Below are positions 49,001-60,940 of a stretch of DNA of 64,000 bases, piece after piece. The position numbers and the translations under genes are program-made. The DNA comes from Neoarius graeffei (Eukaryota > Chordata > Actinopteri > Siluriformes > Ariidae), in assembly GCF_027579695.1 (NCBI RefSeq), contig NC_083590.1, forward strand, positions 22,720,110-22,784,109, given 5' to 3'. The stretch's first letter is position 1, and the number at the start of each line of letters is the position of its first letter. The notes under the pieces were generated by a model, which saw nothing but the letters and a program-made list of their open reading frames with translations, was not told where the DNA came from and ran no database searches.

Positions 49001-52000
49001 GCCTTCTTCCTCGGCGCAACCACCAAGCGAAGTGAACAATATACAGAGAACACAGATTACGGGATCCATATGGCATTTGAATTAAGTATATAATAAATTA
49101 GTATGTGTCCAATAAGAAGTAAAAAAAAAAAATAGTTATGCATTATAAATCATGGAATATCTCAATTCTATTTTGTTTATATTAATTTAACCACATTAAT
49201 GTTTTCCGTTTGCTGAGATTTTGTTTTATTTGATGTTTTTGTGGTACACTGGATATAAATATCTCTCAAAATTCATCACTCGGTCACAAAACAGCTTCCT
49301 GTTCCCTGTACATGCTCACTACACAGGAGCAGAGTGCACACAATGGAGCATCATTCACCCTGAGGGAAAAAAAAGTGACCGATTATGGACTACTTGTGAA
49401 TTTTGAAAAACGATTTATCCTTGTCAAGTGCGGGGGGGACACACCCAAACGTACACGATGTTGTTCATGGTATTGAATAGTTGTGCAAAGAGTGAAAATC
49501 TACACATTTTCTAGAAGAGTCTATTCAAAATGTGGACAATCTGATGAAATGATGGAATAGTTTATGATATGGAAATAATTTCTATCAGAATATCTTTTCA
49601 TAGTACAGTGATTAATACAAGCCCGATTACAAAAAAGTTGGGACAAAGTACAAATTGTAAATAAAAACGGAATGCAATGATGTGGAAGTTTCAAAATTCC
49701 ATATTTTATTCAGAATAGAACATAGATGACATATCAAATGTTTAAACTGACAAAATGTATCATTTAAAGAGAAAAATTAGGTGATTTTACATTTCATGAC
49801 AACACATCTCAAAGTTGGGACAAGGCCATGTTTCCCACTGTGAGACATCCCCTTTTCTCTTTACAACAGTCTGTAAACGTCTGGGGACTGAGGAGACAAG
49901 TTGCTCAAGTTTAGGGATAGGAATGTTAACCCATTCTTGTCTAATGTAGGATTCTAGTTGCTCAACTGTCTTAGGTCTTTTTTTTGTCGTATCTTCCGTT
50001 TTATGATGCGCCAAATGTTTTCTATGGGTGAAAGATCTGGACTGCAGGCTGGCCAGTTCAGTACCCGGACCCTTCTTCTACACAGCCATGATGCTGTAAT
50101 TGATGCAGTATGTGGTTTGGCATTGTCATGTTGGAAAATGCAAGGTCTTCCCTGAAAGAGACGTCGTCTGGATGGGAGCATATGTTGCTCTAGAACCTGG
50201 ATATACCTTTCAGCATTGATGGTGTCTTTCCAGATGTGTAAGCTGCCCATGCCACACGCACTAATGCAGCCCCATACCATCAGAGATGCAGGCTTCTGAA
50301 CTGAGCGCTGATAACAACTTGGGTCGTCCTTCTCCTCTTTAGTCCGAATGACACGGCGTCCCTGATTTCCATAAAGAACTTCAAATTTTGATTCGTCTGA
50401 CCACAGAACAGTTTTCCACTTTGCCACAGTCCATTTTAAATGAGCCTTGGCCCAGAGAAGACGTCTGTGCTTCTGGATCATGTTTAGATACGGCTTCTTC
50501 TTTGAACTATAGAGTTTTAGCTGGCAACGGCAGATGGCACGGTGAATTGTGTTCACAGATAATGTTCTCTGGAAATATTCCTGAGCCCATTTTGTGATTT
50601 CCAATACAGAAGCATGCCTGTATGTGATGCAGTGCCGTCTAAGGGCCCGAAGATCACGGGCACCCAGTATGGTTTTCCGGCCTTGACCCTTACGCACAGA
50701 GATTCTTCCAGATTCTCTGAATCTTTTGATGATGATATGCACTGTAGAGGGGCGGCACGGTGGTGTAGCGGTTAGCACTGTCCGCCTCACAGCAAGAAGG
50801 TCCGGGTTCGAGCCCCGTGGCCGGCGAGGGCCTTTCTGTGTGGAGTTTGCATGTTCTCCCCGTGTCCGCGTGGGTTTCCTCCGGGTGCTCCGGTTTCCCC
50901 CACAGTCCAAAGACATGCAGGTTAGGTTAACTGGTGACTAAATTGACTGTAGATGTGAATGTGAATGGTTGTCTGTGTCTGTGTCAGCCCTGTGATGACC
51001 TGGCGACTTGTCCAGGGTGTACCCCGCCTTTCGCCCGTAGTCAGCTGGGATAGGCTCCAGCTTGCCTGCGACCCTGTAGAACAGGATAAAGCAGCTAGAA
51101 TTAATGAGATGAGATGAGATGCACTGTAGATGATATGTTCAAACTCTTTGCAATTTTACACTGTCGAACTCCTTTCTGATATTGCTCCACTATTTGTCGG
51201 CGCAGAATTAGGGGGATTGGTGATCCTCTTCCCATCTTTACTTCTGAGAGCCGCTGCCACTCCAAGATGCTCTTTTTATACCCAGTCATGTTAATGACCT
51301 ATTGCCAATTGACCTAATGAGTTGCAATTTGGTCCTCCAGCTGTTCCTTTTTTGTACCTTTAACTTTTCCAGCCTCTTATTGCCCCTGTCCCAACTTTTT
51401 TGAGATGTGTTGCTGTCATGAAATTTTAAATGAGCCAATATTTGGCATGAAATTTCAAAATGTCTCACTTTCGACATTTGATATGTTGTCTATGTTCTAT
51501 TGTGAATACAATATCAGTTTTTGAGATTTGTAAATTATTGCATTCCGTTTTTATTTACAATTTGTACTTTGTCCCAACTTTTTTGGAATCGGGGTTGTAT
51601 TCGTGTGTGTGTTTTTATTTCTCCACAGTTCCCAGATGAGACCTTACGCAGTGGAGAACTCCTCAACATGATTGTAGCGGTTATAGACTCCACACAGGTT
51701 TGTTTTAACGTTCAGTTCTGTAAGTAATATATTAATTGACTTTCCTGACATTTTGCTTTCTGTCTTTTAACTTGCTCTTGCGTTCACAGCTTCAGGAACT
51801 GATGTGTCACGTAATGATGGGAAATCTGGTAATGTTCCGCAAAGACTCTGTGCTCAACATCCTCAGTAAGTCTGTGTGATGCAGTGTCCATCTCTGTTCA
51901 TGTCCGTCTGCGTTCGTATCAGCTGTCCACTTGTAATCAGATCACTCGAGACTGATGTCTGAACAGGCCCGGAGTGTACACTCTGTCTAACTGTGTGTGT

Positions 52001-55000
52001 GTGTGTTGTGTTTACAGTTCAGTCACTAGACTGGGAGACGTTTGAGCAGTACAGCACATGGCAGCTGTTTCTGGCCCACAGTATCCCACTGGAGACCATC
52101 ATCCCCATCCTACAGCACCTCAAATACAAAGGTGAGTTCTGTACTTCTCTCAAACTGCTTTATTATTCAGCACCAATTAATTATGCTTCGTTAGTATAAA
52201 TACACAGTTGATTATAGAAGATCGTGCGCGCTGATTGGTCGAGAAATTCGGACTACTTACAGTTATTCCACAAAATCAAGTCATACATGAGCTGATCGCT
52301 ATAAGCCATGTACACCACCGTTCAAAAGTTTGGGGTCACCCAGACAATTTTGTGTTTTCCATGAAAAGTCCCACTTTTATTTACCACCATAAGTTGTAAA
52401 ATGAATAGAAAATATAGTCAAGACATTTTTCTGGCCATTTTGAGCATTTAATCGACCCCACAAATGTGATGCTCCAGAAACTCAATCTGCTCAAAGGAAG
52501 GTCAGTTCTATTTCGTTTCTACTGACCGCCAGAGGCGGTGCTTTCAGCACATGGATATCCATCACACGAACGTGCAGGTCGAGTAATAGTAACAACAAAG
52601 TCACGTGTGACCTGGGTGACGTCACCCCGTGACCCCGGCATAAAAGACCGGTAAACCCAGGAAGTGACCTCTTACATCTTCTCGCGTTTGCAGGTTGCGA
52701 GTTGGATTGAAATTTGGACAAAGCGCTGTGGTAGTTTCGTTACCCGTAGGGTTGGGGCTGTGCTTATGCACCCTCCAAGAAACTGCGCTAAGTCCACCAA
52801 CTCTTTTCTTCTTGTCGTTATATTGATTTATTACTCCGTAAGCTGAGCGCTCTCGCTCGGTGGAGTTAGCTGATTAGCCCTCCGGGGCGGTGTCCTCACC
52901 GCTGGAGGCCGGCTTGTTTTCGCTTCAGGTAAGCGGGTTTCATTATTTAAATTAAAGCGGCGTTCCTCTCGCCGCTGTTTATCAGTTCTGCGGCGCTCGG
53001 CGCCTATCCTTGTTAATATTATTAACCACCTTGTTTTGTGTAGCCTCGCCGCCGGCCTGTTCACAGGCCGGCTGTCTTGTGTGTTGTATTCGTATTGATT
53101 TATTACTCCGTTAAGCTGAGCGCTCTCGCTCGGTGGAGTTAGCTGATTAGTCCTCCGGGGCGGTGTCCTCACCGCTGGAGGCTGGCTTGTCTTCATTCAG
53201 GTAAGCGGTTTTCATTTCATTTAATTTTAAGCGGTGGTTCTCGCCGCTGTTTATCAGTTCTGTGGCGCACTGCGCCTATCTTTGTTAATATTATTAACCG
53301 CCTTATTTTGTGTAGCCTTGTCTCCGGCCTGCTCACAGGCCGGCGGTCTTGTGTTGTATTGTTTGTTACTCCGTTAAGCTGAGTGCTCTCGCTCGGTGGA
53401 GTTAGCTGATTAGTCCTCCGGGGCGGTGTCCTCGCCGCTGGAGGCTGGCTTGTCCTCATTCAGGTAAGCGGTTTTCATTTATTTAATTTAAAGCGGTGTT
53501 CCTCGCCGCTGTTTATCAGTTCTGTGGCGCACTGCGCCTATCTTTGTTAATATTATTAACCGCCTTATTTTGTGTAGCCTTGTCTCCGGCCTGCTCACAG
53601 GCCGGCGGTCTTGTGGGTTGTATTCATATTGTTACTCCGTTAAGCGGAGCGCTCTCGCTCGGTGGAGTTAGCTGACTAGCCCTCCGGGGCGGTGTCCTCG
53701 CCGCTGGAGGCTGGCTTGTTGTCGCCCAGGTAAGCGGTTTTCATTCATCTAAATTAAAACGGTGTTTCTCGCCGCTGCTTATCAGTGCTGTGGCGCACGG
53801 CGCCTATCCTTGTTAATATTCCCGACCACGGGTGTGTTCGCCCGGTCGTTTTTCATTACCGCCTGATTGTTTATTTTGGGCTGCTTACTTGGGGTGTTCT
53901 CGCCCTATTTTTTAAGTTCCCTTCTGCCAGCCAGGCGTCATGGACCTCTTCCCTCGCTGCGCCAACTGCCGGTCCCCCTCGAACCGGAGGACGGCCACCG
54001 CGAGTGCCCCTCATGCCTGGGTATTGATCACCTGCGGCAGGGGCTGACGGACATGGCCTGCGCAGACTGCATGTGCCTGAGCATCCAGCCAACGCTGAGG
54101 GCTGCATTGGCCCGTCTGGGGTTGGACACGCCCCGGTGGCCCAGCATCAGAGCGCTTTCTTCAGAGGTCCCACATAGCCTTCCTCGTTGTCTGTTCCGCC
54201 CTCGGCCTCATACATCGAGGAGTTACAGAGGTGTTGGGCGGACCCTAGATGCCTTCCCACCTCCCTAGTGACTGCAGGGCCCTGGCGGCAATGCAGGACA
54301 CCCCTACCTATGGCCTCCTGCAGATGCCCAACATTGAGAAGCGGCTTTCATTTAAATTAAAGCGGTGTTTCTCACCGCTGTTTATCAGTTCTGTGGCGCA
54401 CAGTGCCTATCCTTGTTAATATTATCAACCGCTTGTTTTGTGTAGTCTTGTCTCCGGCCTGCTCACGGGCCGGCTGTCTTGTGTGTTATATTCGTATTGG
54501 TTGTTACTCCGTTAAGCTGAGCGCTCTCGCTCGGTGGAGTTAGCTGACTAGCCCTCCGAGGCGTGTCCTCGCTGCTGGAGGCCGGTTTGTTGTTGCTCAG
54601 GTAAGCGGTCTTCATTCATTTAAATTAAAGCGGTGTTTCTCACCGCTGTTTATCAGTTCTGTGGCGCACAGTGCCTATCCTTGTTAATATTATCAACCGC
54701 TTGTTTTGTGTAGTCTTGTCTCCGGCCTGCTCACGGGCCGGCTGTCTTGTGTGTTATATTCGTATTGGTTGTTACTCCGTTAAGCTGAGCGCTCTCGCTC
54801 GGTGGAGTTAGCTGACTAGCCCTCCGAGGCGTGTCCTCGCTGCTGGAGGCCGGTTTGTTGTCGCTCAGGTAAGCGGTCTTCATTCATTTAAATTAAAGCG
54901 GTGTTTCTCGCCGCTGTTTATCAGTTCTGTAGCGCACGGCGCCATCCTTGTTAATATTCCTGACCACGGGTGTGTTCGCCCGGTCGTTTATTTTTTATTT

Positions 55001-58000
55001 CCGCCTGATAGTTTATTTTGGGCTACTTACTTGGAGCGTTCTCGCCCTATTTAAGTTCCCTTCTGCCAGCCAGGTGTCATAGACCCCCAGACGCTGGAGG
55101 GGACGAGCGTGGCATCACGGGAGCTGTGTGACGCGGCTCCAGGCCTTTGCCTACTCGTCGCGGGAACTGGGCCGGCTGATGTCGTATCTCACCCTCGGCC
55201 GCCAGCAGATATGGCGGGCACAGTCCCCTCTGGCCGAGCCCGACCGGCGTGTGCTGCACTCTCTCCCTGTTGTCCCCGGGGAGCCGTTTGGCGAAGCCAC
55301 TCAGCAAGCCCTGGATCGGAGTGCCCAGGTCATCTAGGCGTAACAGCAGTTCGCTGGCCCCCGCCAGGCCCACCACCATGGCAATGCTGCCCAGTCCTTC
55401 AGGGGGCCCACACCGACTCTGTCTCGGCCACGCACCCGCCAGGAGACCAGACGGGTTGATGACTTTCACCACCCCACCACCTCCCGGACCCGCGGTGCCG
55501 CCCCCTACACCCAGTCCACTCCTTGTCGCCCCCATGGTGACCGACGGGGGCGCTCTGGACGGCGCTGACATCAGCGCGCCGGCGGTCGGCCGCTTTTCCA
55601 GCGAACAGCTCCAAAGCTGGAGAGCGTTGACCCCTGGGTGCTGGTGACCCTCACCGAGGGTTACCGCATCCAGTTCTGCCGCCGTCCACCACGTTTCATG
55701 GGGTCAAACACCACCGTGAGCCATCCGGGGAAGTCCCTCGTCCCCCGGCAGGAAATCGCCACCCTCCTGGAGAAAGGAGCAGTCTCTCCCGTCGACAGGC
55801 AGAGACAGCAAGGTGGGTTCTACTCCAGGTATTTTCTGGTTCCGAAGGACGGCGGTATCCGCCCGATCCTCGACCTGAGGTCCCTCAATTCCCACTTGAG
55901 GACCATGAGATTCCGCATGCTGCGTACAGTGGATGTCTTACACCACATCCAGGCGGGCGACTGGTTGTCACCTTGGCCTGAAAGACGCCTACTTCCATGT
56001 TCCCATTGTGCCACACCACAGGCAGTTCCTGCGGTTTGCCTTCGAGGGCCAGGCTTTCGAGTTCAATGTTCTGCCCTTTGGGATATCGCTGGCACCCCGT
56101 GTGTTCACCGGGTGTGCGGCAGCGGCATCGGCACTACTTCAGGCAAGGGGTTTGCGTGTCCTGCCCTACCTGGACGACTGGCTTGTCTGTTCACGGTCAG
56201 CAGCTCAGGCCCGCACCAACATCGCGACTATGCTCTCGCATGTCGTAGAGCTGGGGCTCAGGGTGAATTACAAGAAGAGCTCGCTGGTGCCCAGCCGGGG
56301 ACGACTTTCTTGGGCGTGCACCTGGATTCGAGGTCGTTGATGGTAACTCCCTCCCAGACAAGGATCCACAACATCCGCCTACTGCTTGGCCGCTTCGGAC
56401 GGGGTAGGTCACTCGCCCTGAAGACCTTTCAGCGCCTGCTGGGCATGCTTACGGCAGCCTCCTCTCTGGTCCCGCTGGGACTTCTGGACTTGTGCCGCTT
56501 CAGAGGTGGTTCAACGGTCTCCACCTCCACCCGGTGCTGCACGGGCGCAGCACATCAACGTGCTGGAGCTACGGGCTGTGTTCCTCGGCCTACAGCACTT
56601 CCTCCTAGGTCTGACCGGCAGACACGTTCTGGTGCGGACGGACAACGCTACGGTAGTGTACTACATCAACCACCAGGGAGGCACAAAGTCCCTCCAGTGC
56701 TTGGAAGTGGCTGGCCAACTTCTGCGGTGGGCCCATAGACATCTCTTGAGCCTGCGTGCCATGTACTTGCCAGGCACTGCCAACAGGGCAGCAGATCTGC
56801 TGTCCCGCCAGGACCCCGATCCCGGGGAATGGAGACTCAACCCAGCGGTGGTTCTCGCCATCTGGGAACATTTTGGCAGGGCAGAGGTGGACCTCTTTGC
56901 CTGCCGGGAGTCGACACACTGCCCTCTGTGGTTCAGCCTCCACGGCCCAGTCCCCTGGGCCAGGATGCGCTGGCGCATGCTTGGCCGAGGCAACTGCTGT
57001 ATGCCTCCCCCCCTCTGCTGCTGATCATGCCAACCCTACACAGGGTTGCGATGGACCACCACGGGCTGCTGCTTGTCGCCCCCCCGGTGGCCGGGCAGAG
57101 TGTGGTTCCCAAGTTGCTGCAACTTCTGAACGGCGACCCCTGGTGCCTGCCAGTGAGGACTGACCTGCTATCACAGCTGGGAGGGCAGATCTGGCACCCG
57201 GATCCAGCCCGTCTGCAGCTCTGGGTATGGCCGCTGAAGGGCCGGACCCCCTGCGAGGTCCTTGTGAGCCGGCAGTGGTCAATACCATTGCAAGCTCTCG
57301 GGCACCCCCCACCAATGCCCTCTATGCCAACAGATGGAGGCTTTTCTCCAACTGGTGCTTAACTCGGGGGGAGGAGCCTACATGCTGCCCCCTGCCGACC
57401 ATTTGACTGTTCCGCCAGTCTCTGCTTTTGATAAGGGTCTTACCCCTGCCACCATCAAGGTCTATGCAGCTGCCATCTCTGCTCAGCATGCCAGAGTTGG
57501 GGGAAGGACCGTGGGGTCCCACGCCCTGGTGGCACGTTTCTTGAAGGGTGCTCTCCGGTTGAGACCCCCCCCCGACGGAGCCGGGTACCCACATGGGACC
57601 TTCATTGGTGCTGCAGGCTCTCTGCGACGCACCGTTCTGAGCCCCTGCTCATGGCAGACATTTCATGGCTCTCCCTGAAGACTGCTTTTCTTCTGGCTAT
57701 TACATCGACGAGGCGCGTCGGGGAACTACACGCGCTGTCAGTCAGTGGGGAGTGCCTGCAGTGGCACTCCGGCGACAGTGGGGTCACCCTGTGGCCTAAC
57801 CCCTCTTTCCTCCCAAAGACCCTCTCTGCTACCTTCGTCAACCAGCCCCTTAGCCTTGCGGCGTTCGAGGCGGGCCATGGTGAGAGGTCGGAACTTTTGT
57901 GCCCAGTTCGCGCCCTCAGGGTGTACGTGTCGCGTACAGAGGGCTTCCGTAGGAGTGACGCCCTGTTTCTGTGCCACACAGGACCGTCGAGGGGTCTGGC

Positions 58001-59743
58001 GCTCTCTAAGCAGAGGCTATCCAAGTGGATAGTCGAGGCCATATTACATGCCTACAGGCACAGTGGCTTCCCGATTCCTCCGGCTGCCAGGGCGCACTCT
58101 GCACGGGGCGTGGTAGCCTCATGGGCATCACTGAAGGGCGTGCCCCTTTCAGACATATGCAGCGCAGCCTCCTGGGCTTCCAGCTGCACCTTCACCAGGT
58201 TTTACCGTCTTAATGTCGTCCCACATAATCCTGTGGCGACGGCTGTCATTCCAGGCCCGTCGCAGCAGCACTGGGTACGGGTAGGCACTCCTCATGACCT
58301 GGTTGGTATTAGTCATCCATGTGCTGAAAGCACCGCCTCTGGCGGTCAGTAGAAACGAAATAGAACGAGGGTTATGTATATAACCGCGGTTCTATGAGTT
58401 TCGGATGACCGCCAGAGCTTGGCAGTCACTCGGAGTGTACACGAGAAGATTTGCCAAGAGGTCACTTCCTGGGTTTACCGGTCTTTTATGCCGGGGTCAC
58501 GGGGTGACGTCACCCAGGTCACACGTGACTTTGTTGTTACTATTACTCGACCTGCACGTTCGTGTGATGGATATCCATGTGCTGAAAGCACCGCCTCTGG
58601 CGGTCATCCGAAACTCATAGAACCGCGGTTATATACATAACCCTCGTTTTATAGCTTCTCTAAAGAGCTCAACTGTTTTCAGCTGTGCTAACATGATTGT
58701 ACAAGGGTTTTCTAATCATCCATTAGCCTTCTGAGGCAATGAGCAAACACATTGTACCATTAGAACACTGGAGTGAGAGTTGCTGGAAATGGGCCTCTAT
58801 ACACCTATGGAGATATTGCACCAAAAACCAGACATTTGCAGCTAGAATAGTCATTTACCACATTAGCAATGTATAGAGTGGATTTCTGATTAGTTTAAAG
58901 TGATCTTCATTGAAAAGAACAGTGCTTTTCTTTCAAAAATAAGGACATTTCAAAGTGACCCCAAACTTTTGAACAGTAGTGTACGACGAGATTGACTGAC
59001 TGGATTAACTGTTTTTATTCTCTCCACATTCACTGGATTTTGAGAAACGGAGCATTTTTATTTTTAGTTTTTGCAAATTCGATAAATAAAAACTTGTCCG
59101 ACAAAATTACTTCTGCTTAGAATGTAAACAAACTGGCGAAATGACAGGAGCACTTTGTGAAAAATGCAATAATAATTCTTGAAGAATAAAAAAAGTTCTT
59201 ACCATCAAATACTTTCATTCCATATTTTGTTGCCTTTTTGTATTTTTTGGGGTTTTGTTTTCGAGTATTTTTTTTTTTCCGTCCTCGGTTGGTTCAGCAA
59301 CACGTTCCGCCAGTTTATTTTTCTCTATTCATGGTATATGAGCTGATAGCTTAGTAGTAGAGTAGCCAATCAGAGCGTGTGATTGCTCATATCCAGTGGA
59401 TGTGGATAGAATAATTTTTAATAGTCACCTCAAGCGACTAGGCAAAATGGCAGCCAATCACAGTCACTGTAAGTGGGGAAAAAAAAATTACAAATGATGA
59501 AAGAAAATGCTGTTCCTAAAAGCACTAAAGATGCTACAAAGTTTGGTCTAAAACTATTCAAAGATGAGGTGGGATTGTGATTTATTTTATCGATTTCAAA
59601 ACAGTATTTTATGAGTTGCTGTAGATAAGTGACCGTGCCATTATTACATTTGCATGCTGCTTTTGAAGATTGTATTTTTTTTTTTTTTTTATAATTTTTC
59701 AATCACCTGTGTATTTGTACTAAAACAATTATCTGGCTCAGTG

Positions 59744-59791
<48 letters not shown>

Positions 59792-60877
59792 GAGCATCCT
59801 GAAGCTTTATCCTGCTTACTCCTGCAACTCCGCAGAGAAAGGTATGCTTCCTACTCCTACAATGTACCGAACTCACGTCATTTGCTTAAAGGTGTGGTCA
59901 GCTTTTCTTTTCTTTTTTTTTTTTTGCGTATTTGCAGTCCCACAGAGGAGATGGTGAAGATGGTGTTGAGTCGGCCGTGTCACCCGGAGGATCAGTTCAC
60001 CACCAGCATCCTGCGCCACTGGGCGGCTAAACACGACGACCAGTTGGCTGAGCACATCAAAGCTCTTCTCATCAAGAACAACAACATGCCTCGCAAACGC
60101 CAGAGGTATCGCCACGCCAAGATGTAATCCGTACCAATTTCTGATTTCAATAGTTTTTTTTGTTTGGACTCCACAGAAGTTCCACACATCAGTCTTGTGT
60201 GTTCTTGAGTGCCCTGTGGGGTTTTTTTTGTTTTGTTTGTTTGTTTTTCCTTTTGCAGCTTACGAAGCTCTAGTAGTAAATTGGCTCAGCTGACCCTGGA
60301 ACAGATGTTGGAGCATTTAGACAGTCTGAGGCTGAGCCTCAGCAACACCAAGAATAACTGTGAGTCTGGAGTTTGTTTTTGTTTTGTTTTTTTAATTTAC
60401 TCCATCCTACACTCCACTCTATAAATAGTGCCTATATTTACGTGTGTGTGAAGTCTTTACCCAGACACCCATCCTGCAAGCTCTTCAGCACGTCCAGGCC
60501 AGCTGTGATGAAGCCCATAAAATGAGGCAAGTCTCTCAAGTGATTCTGCATCCAGAAAACGTTCATATATCCCAGTGTACACCACACACACACACACACA
60601 CACACACACGGCTTATTTATTTATTAAGAGAGTAAGCATGTGAGAATTTCGAGATTGATCCTTATATTAAAATTCCAGATGTTTGTGTATGCACCCGTCT
60701 TTGTCCTCACCAGGTTCAGTGATCTTTTCTCCTTGGCTGAGGAGTATGAGGATTCGTCCAAGCCACCCAAATCTCGGCGCAAAGCTCCAGCGTCCTCCCC
60801 GCGCTCCCGTAAAGGCGCAGCACCTCCAGCCAACAACGAGGAGGACAGCGGCTCAAGTAGCGCCTCAGTGAGTTCTG

Positions 60878-60940
<63 letters not shown>

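Larger units (their letters stand above)
49618..51597 (-). mobile_element. Tc1/mariner-type element split by a SINE
   Basis: Left caagcccgattacaaaaaag ttggg and right cccaacttttttggaatcgg ggttg are inverted repeats continuing through acaaattgtaaataaaaacg, more than 50 bp in all. TA flanks at 49616-49617 and 51598-51599. A minus-strand transposase fills the interior. The right end is 31 nt from exon 21. Confidence 0.93.
52508..58648 (+). mobile_element. DIRS-like tyrosine-recombinase retrotransposon, 6.1 kb, degraded
   Basis: It has inverted terminal repeats of 150 nt (52524-52673 and 58456-58605), an internal complementary region (58321-58417), and, in order, a gag-like remnant, reverse transcriptase, RNase H and a tyrosine recombinase. 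That set defines DIRS elements, which integrate through a circular intermediate and make no target duplication. Accordingly the host MITE is interrupted with no duplicated bases apart from a shared GTT. Several frameshifts and an RNase H deletion make it non-autonomous. Confidence 0.93.
52313..58981. mobile_element. Tc1-like MITE, copy 3, split by a DIRS element
   Basis: Left part 52313-52507 and right part 58646-58981 together give one complete MITE in the opposite orientation to copies 1, 2 and 4. TA flanks at 52311-52312 and 58982-58983. The break falls at gtca-gtt-ttatagc. Confidence 0.93.

Noticed and set aside
49954..50916. A 320-codon minus-strand frame with a novel N-terminus fused to a transposase
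   Set aside because: Its first 60 or so codons are antisense SINE sequence; the fusion is just the SINE insertion in the transposase gene.
55077..55571. A 164-codon minus-strand frame within the DIRS element
   Set aside because: Antisense shadow of GC-rich gag/RT sequence; the plus strand explains the region.
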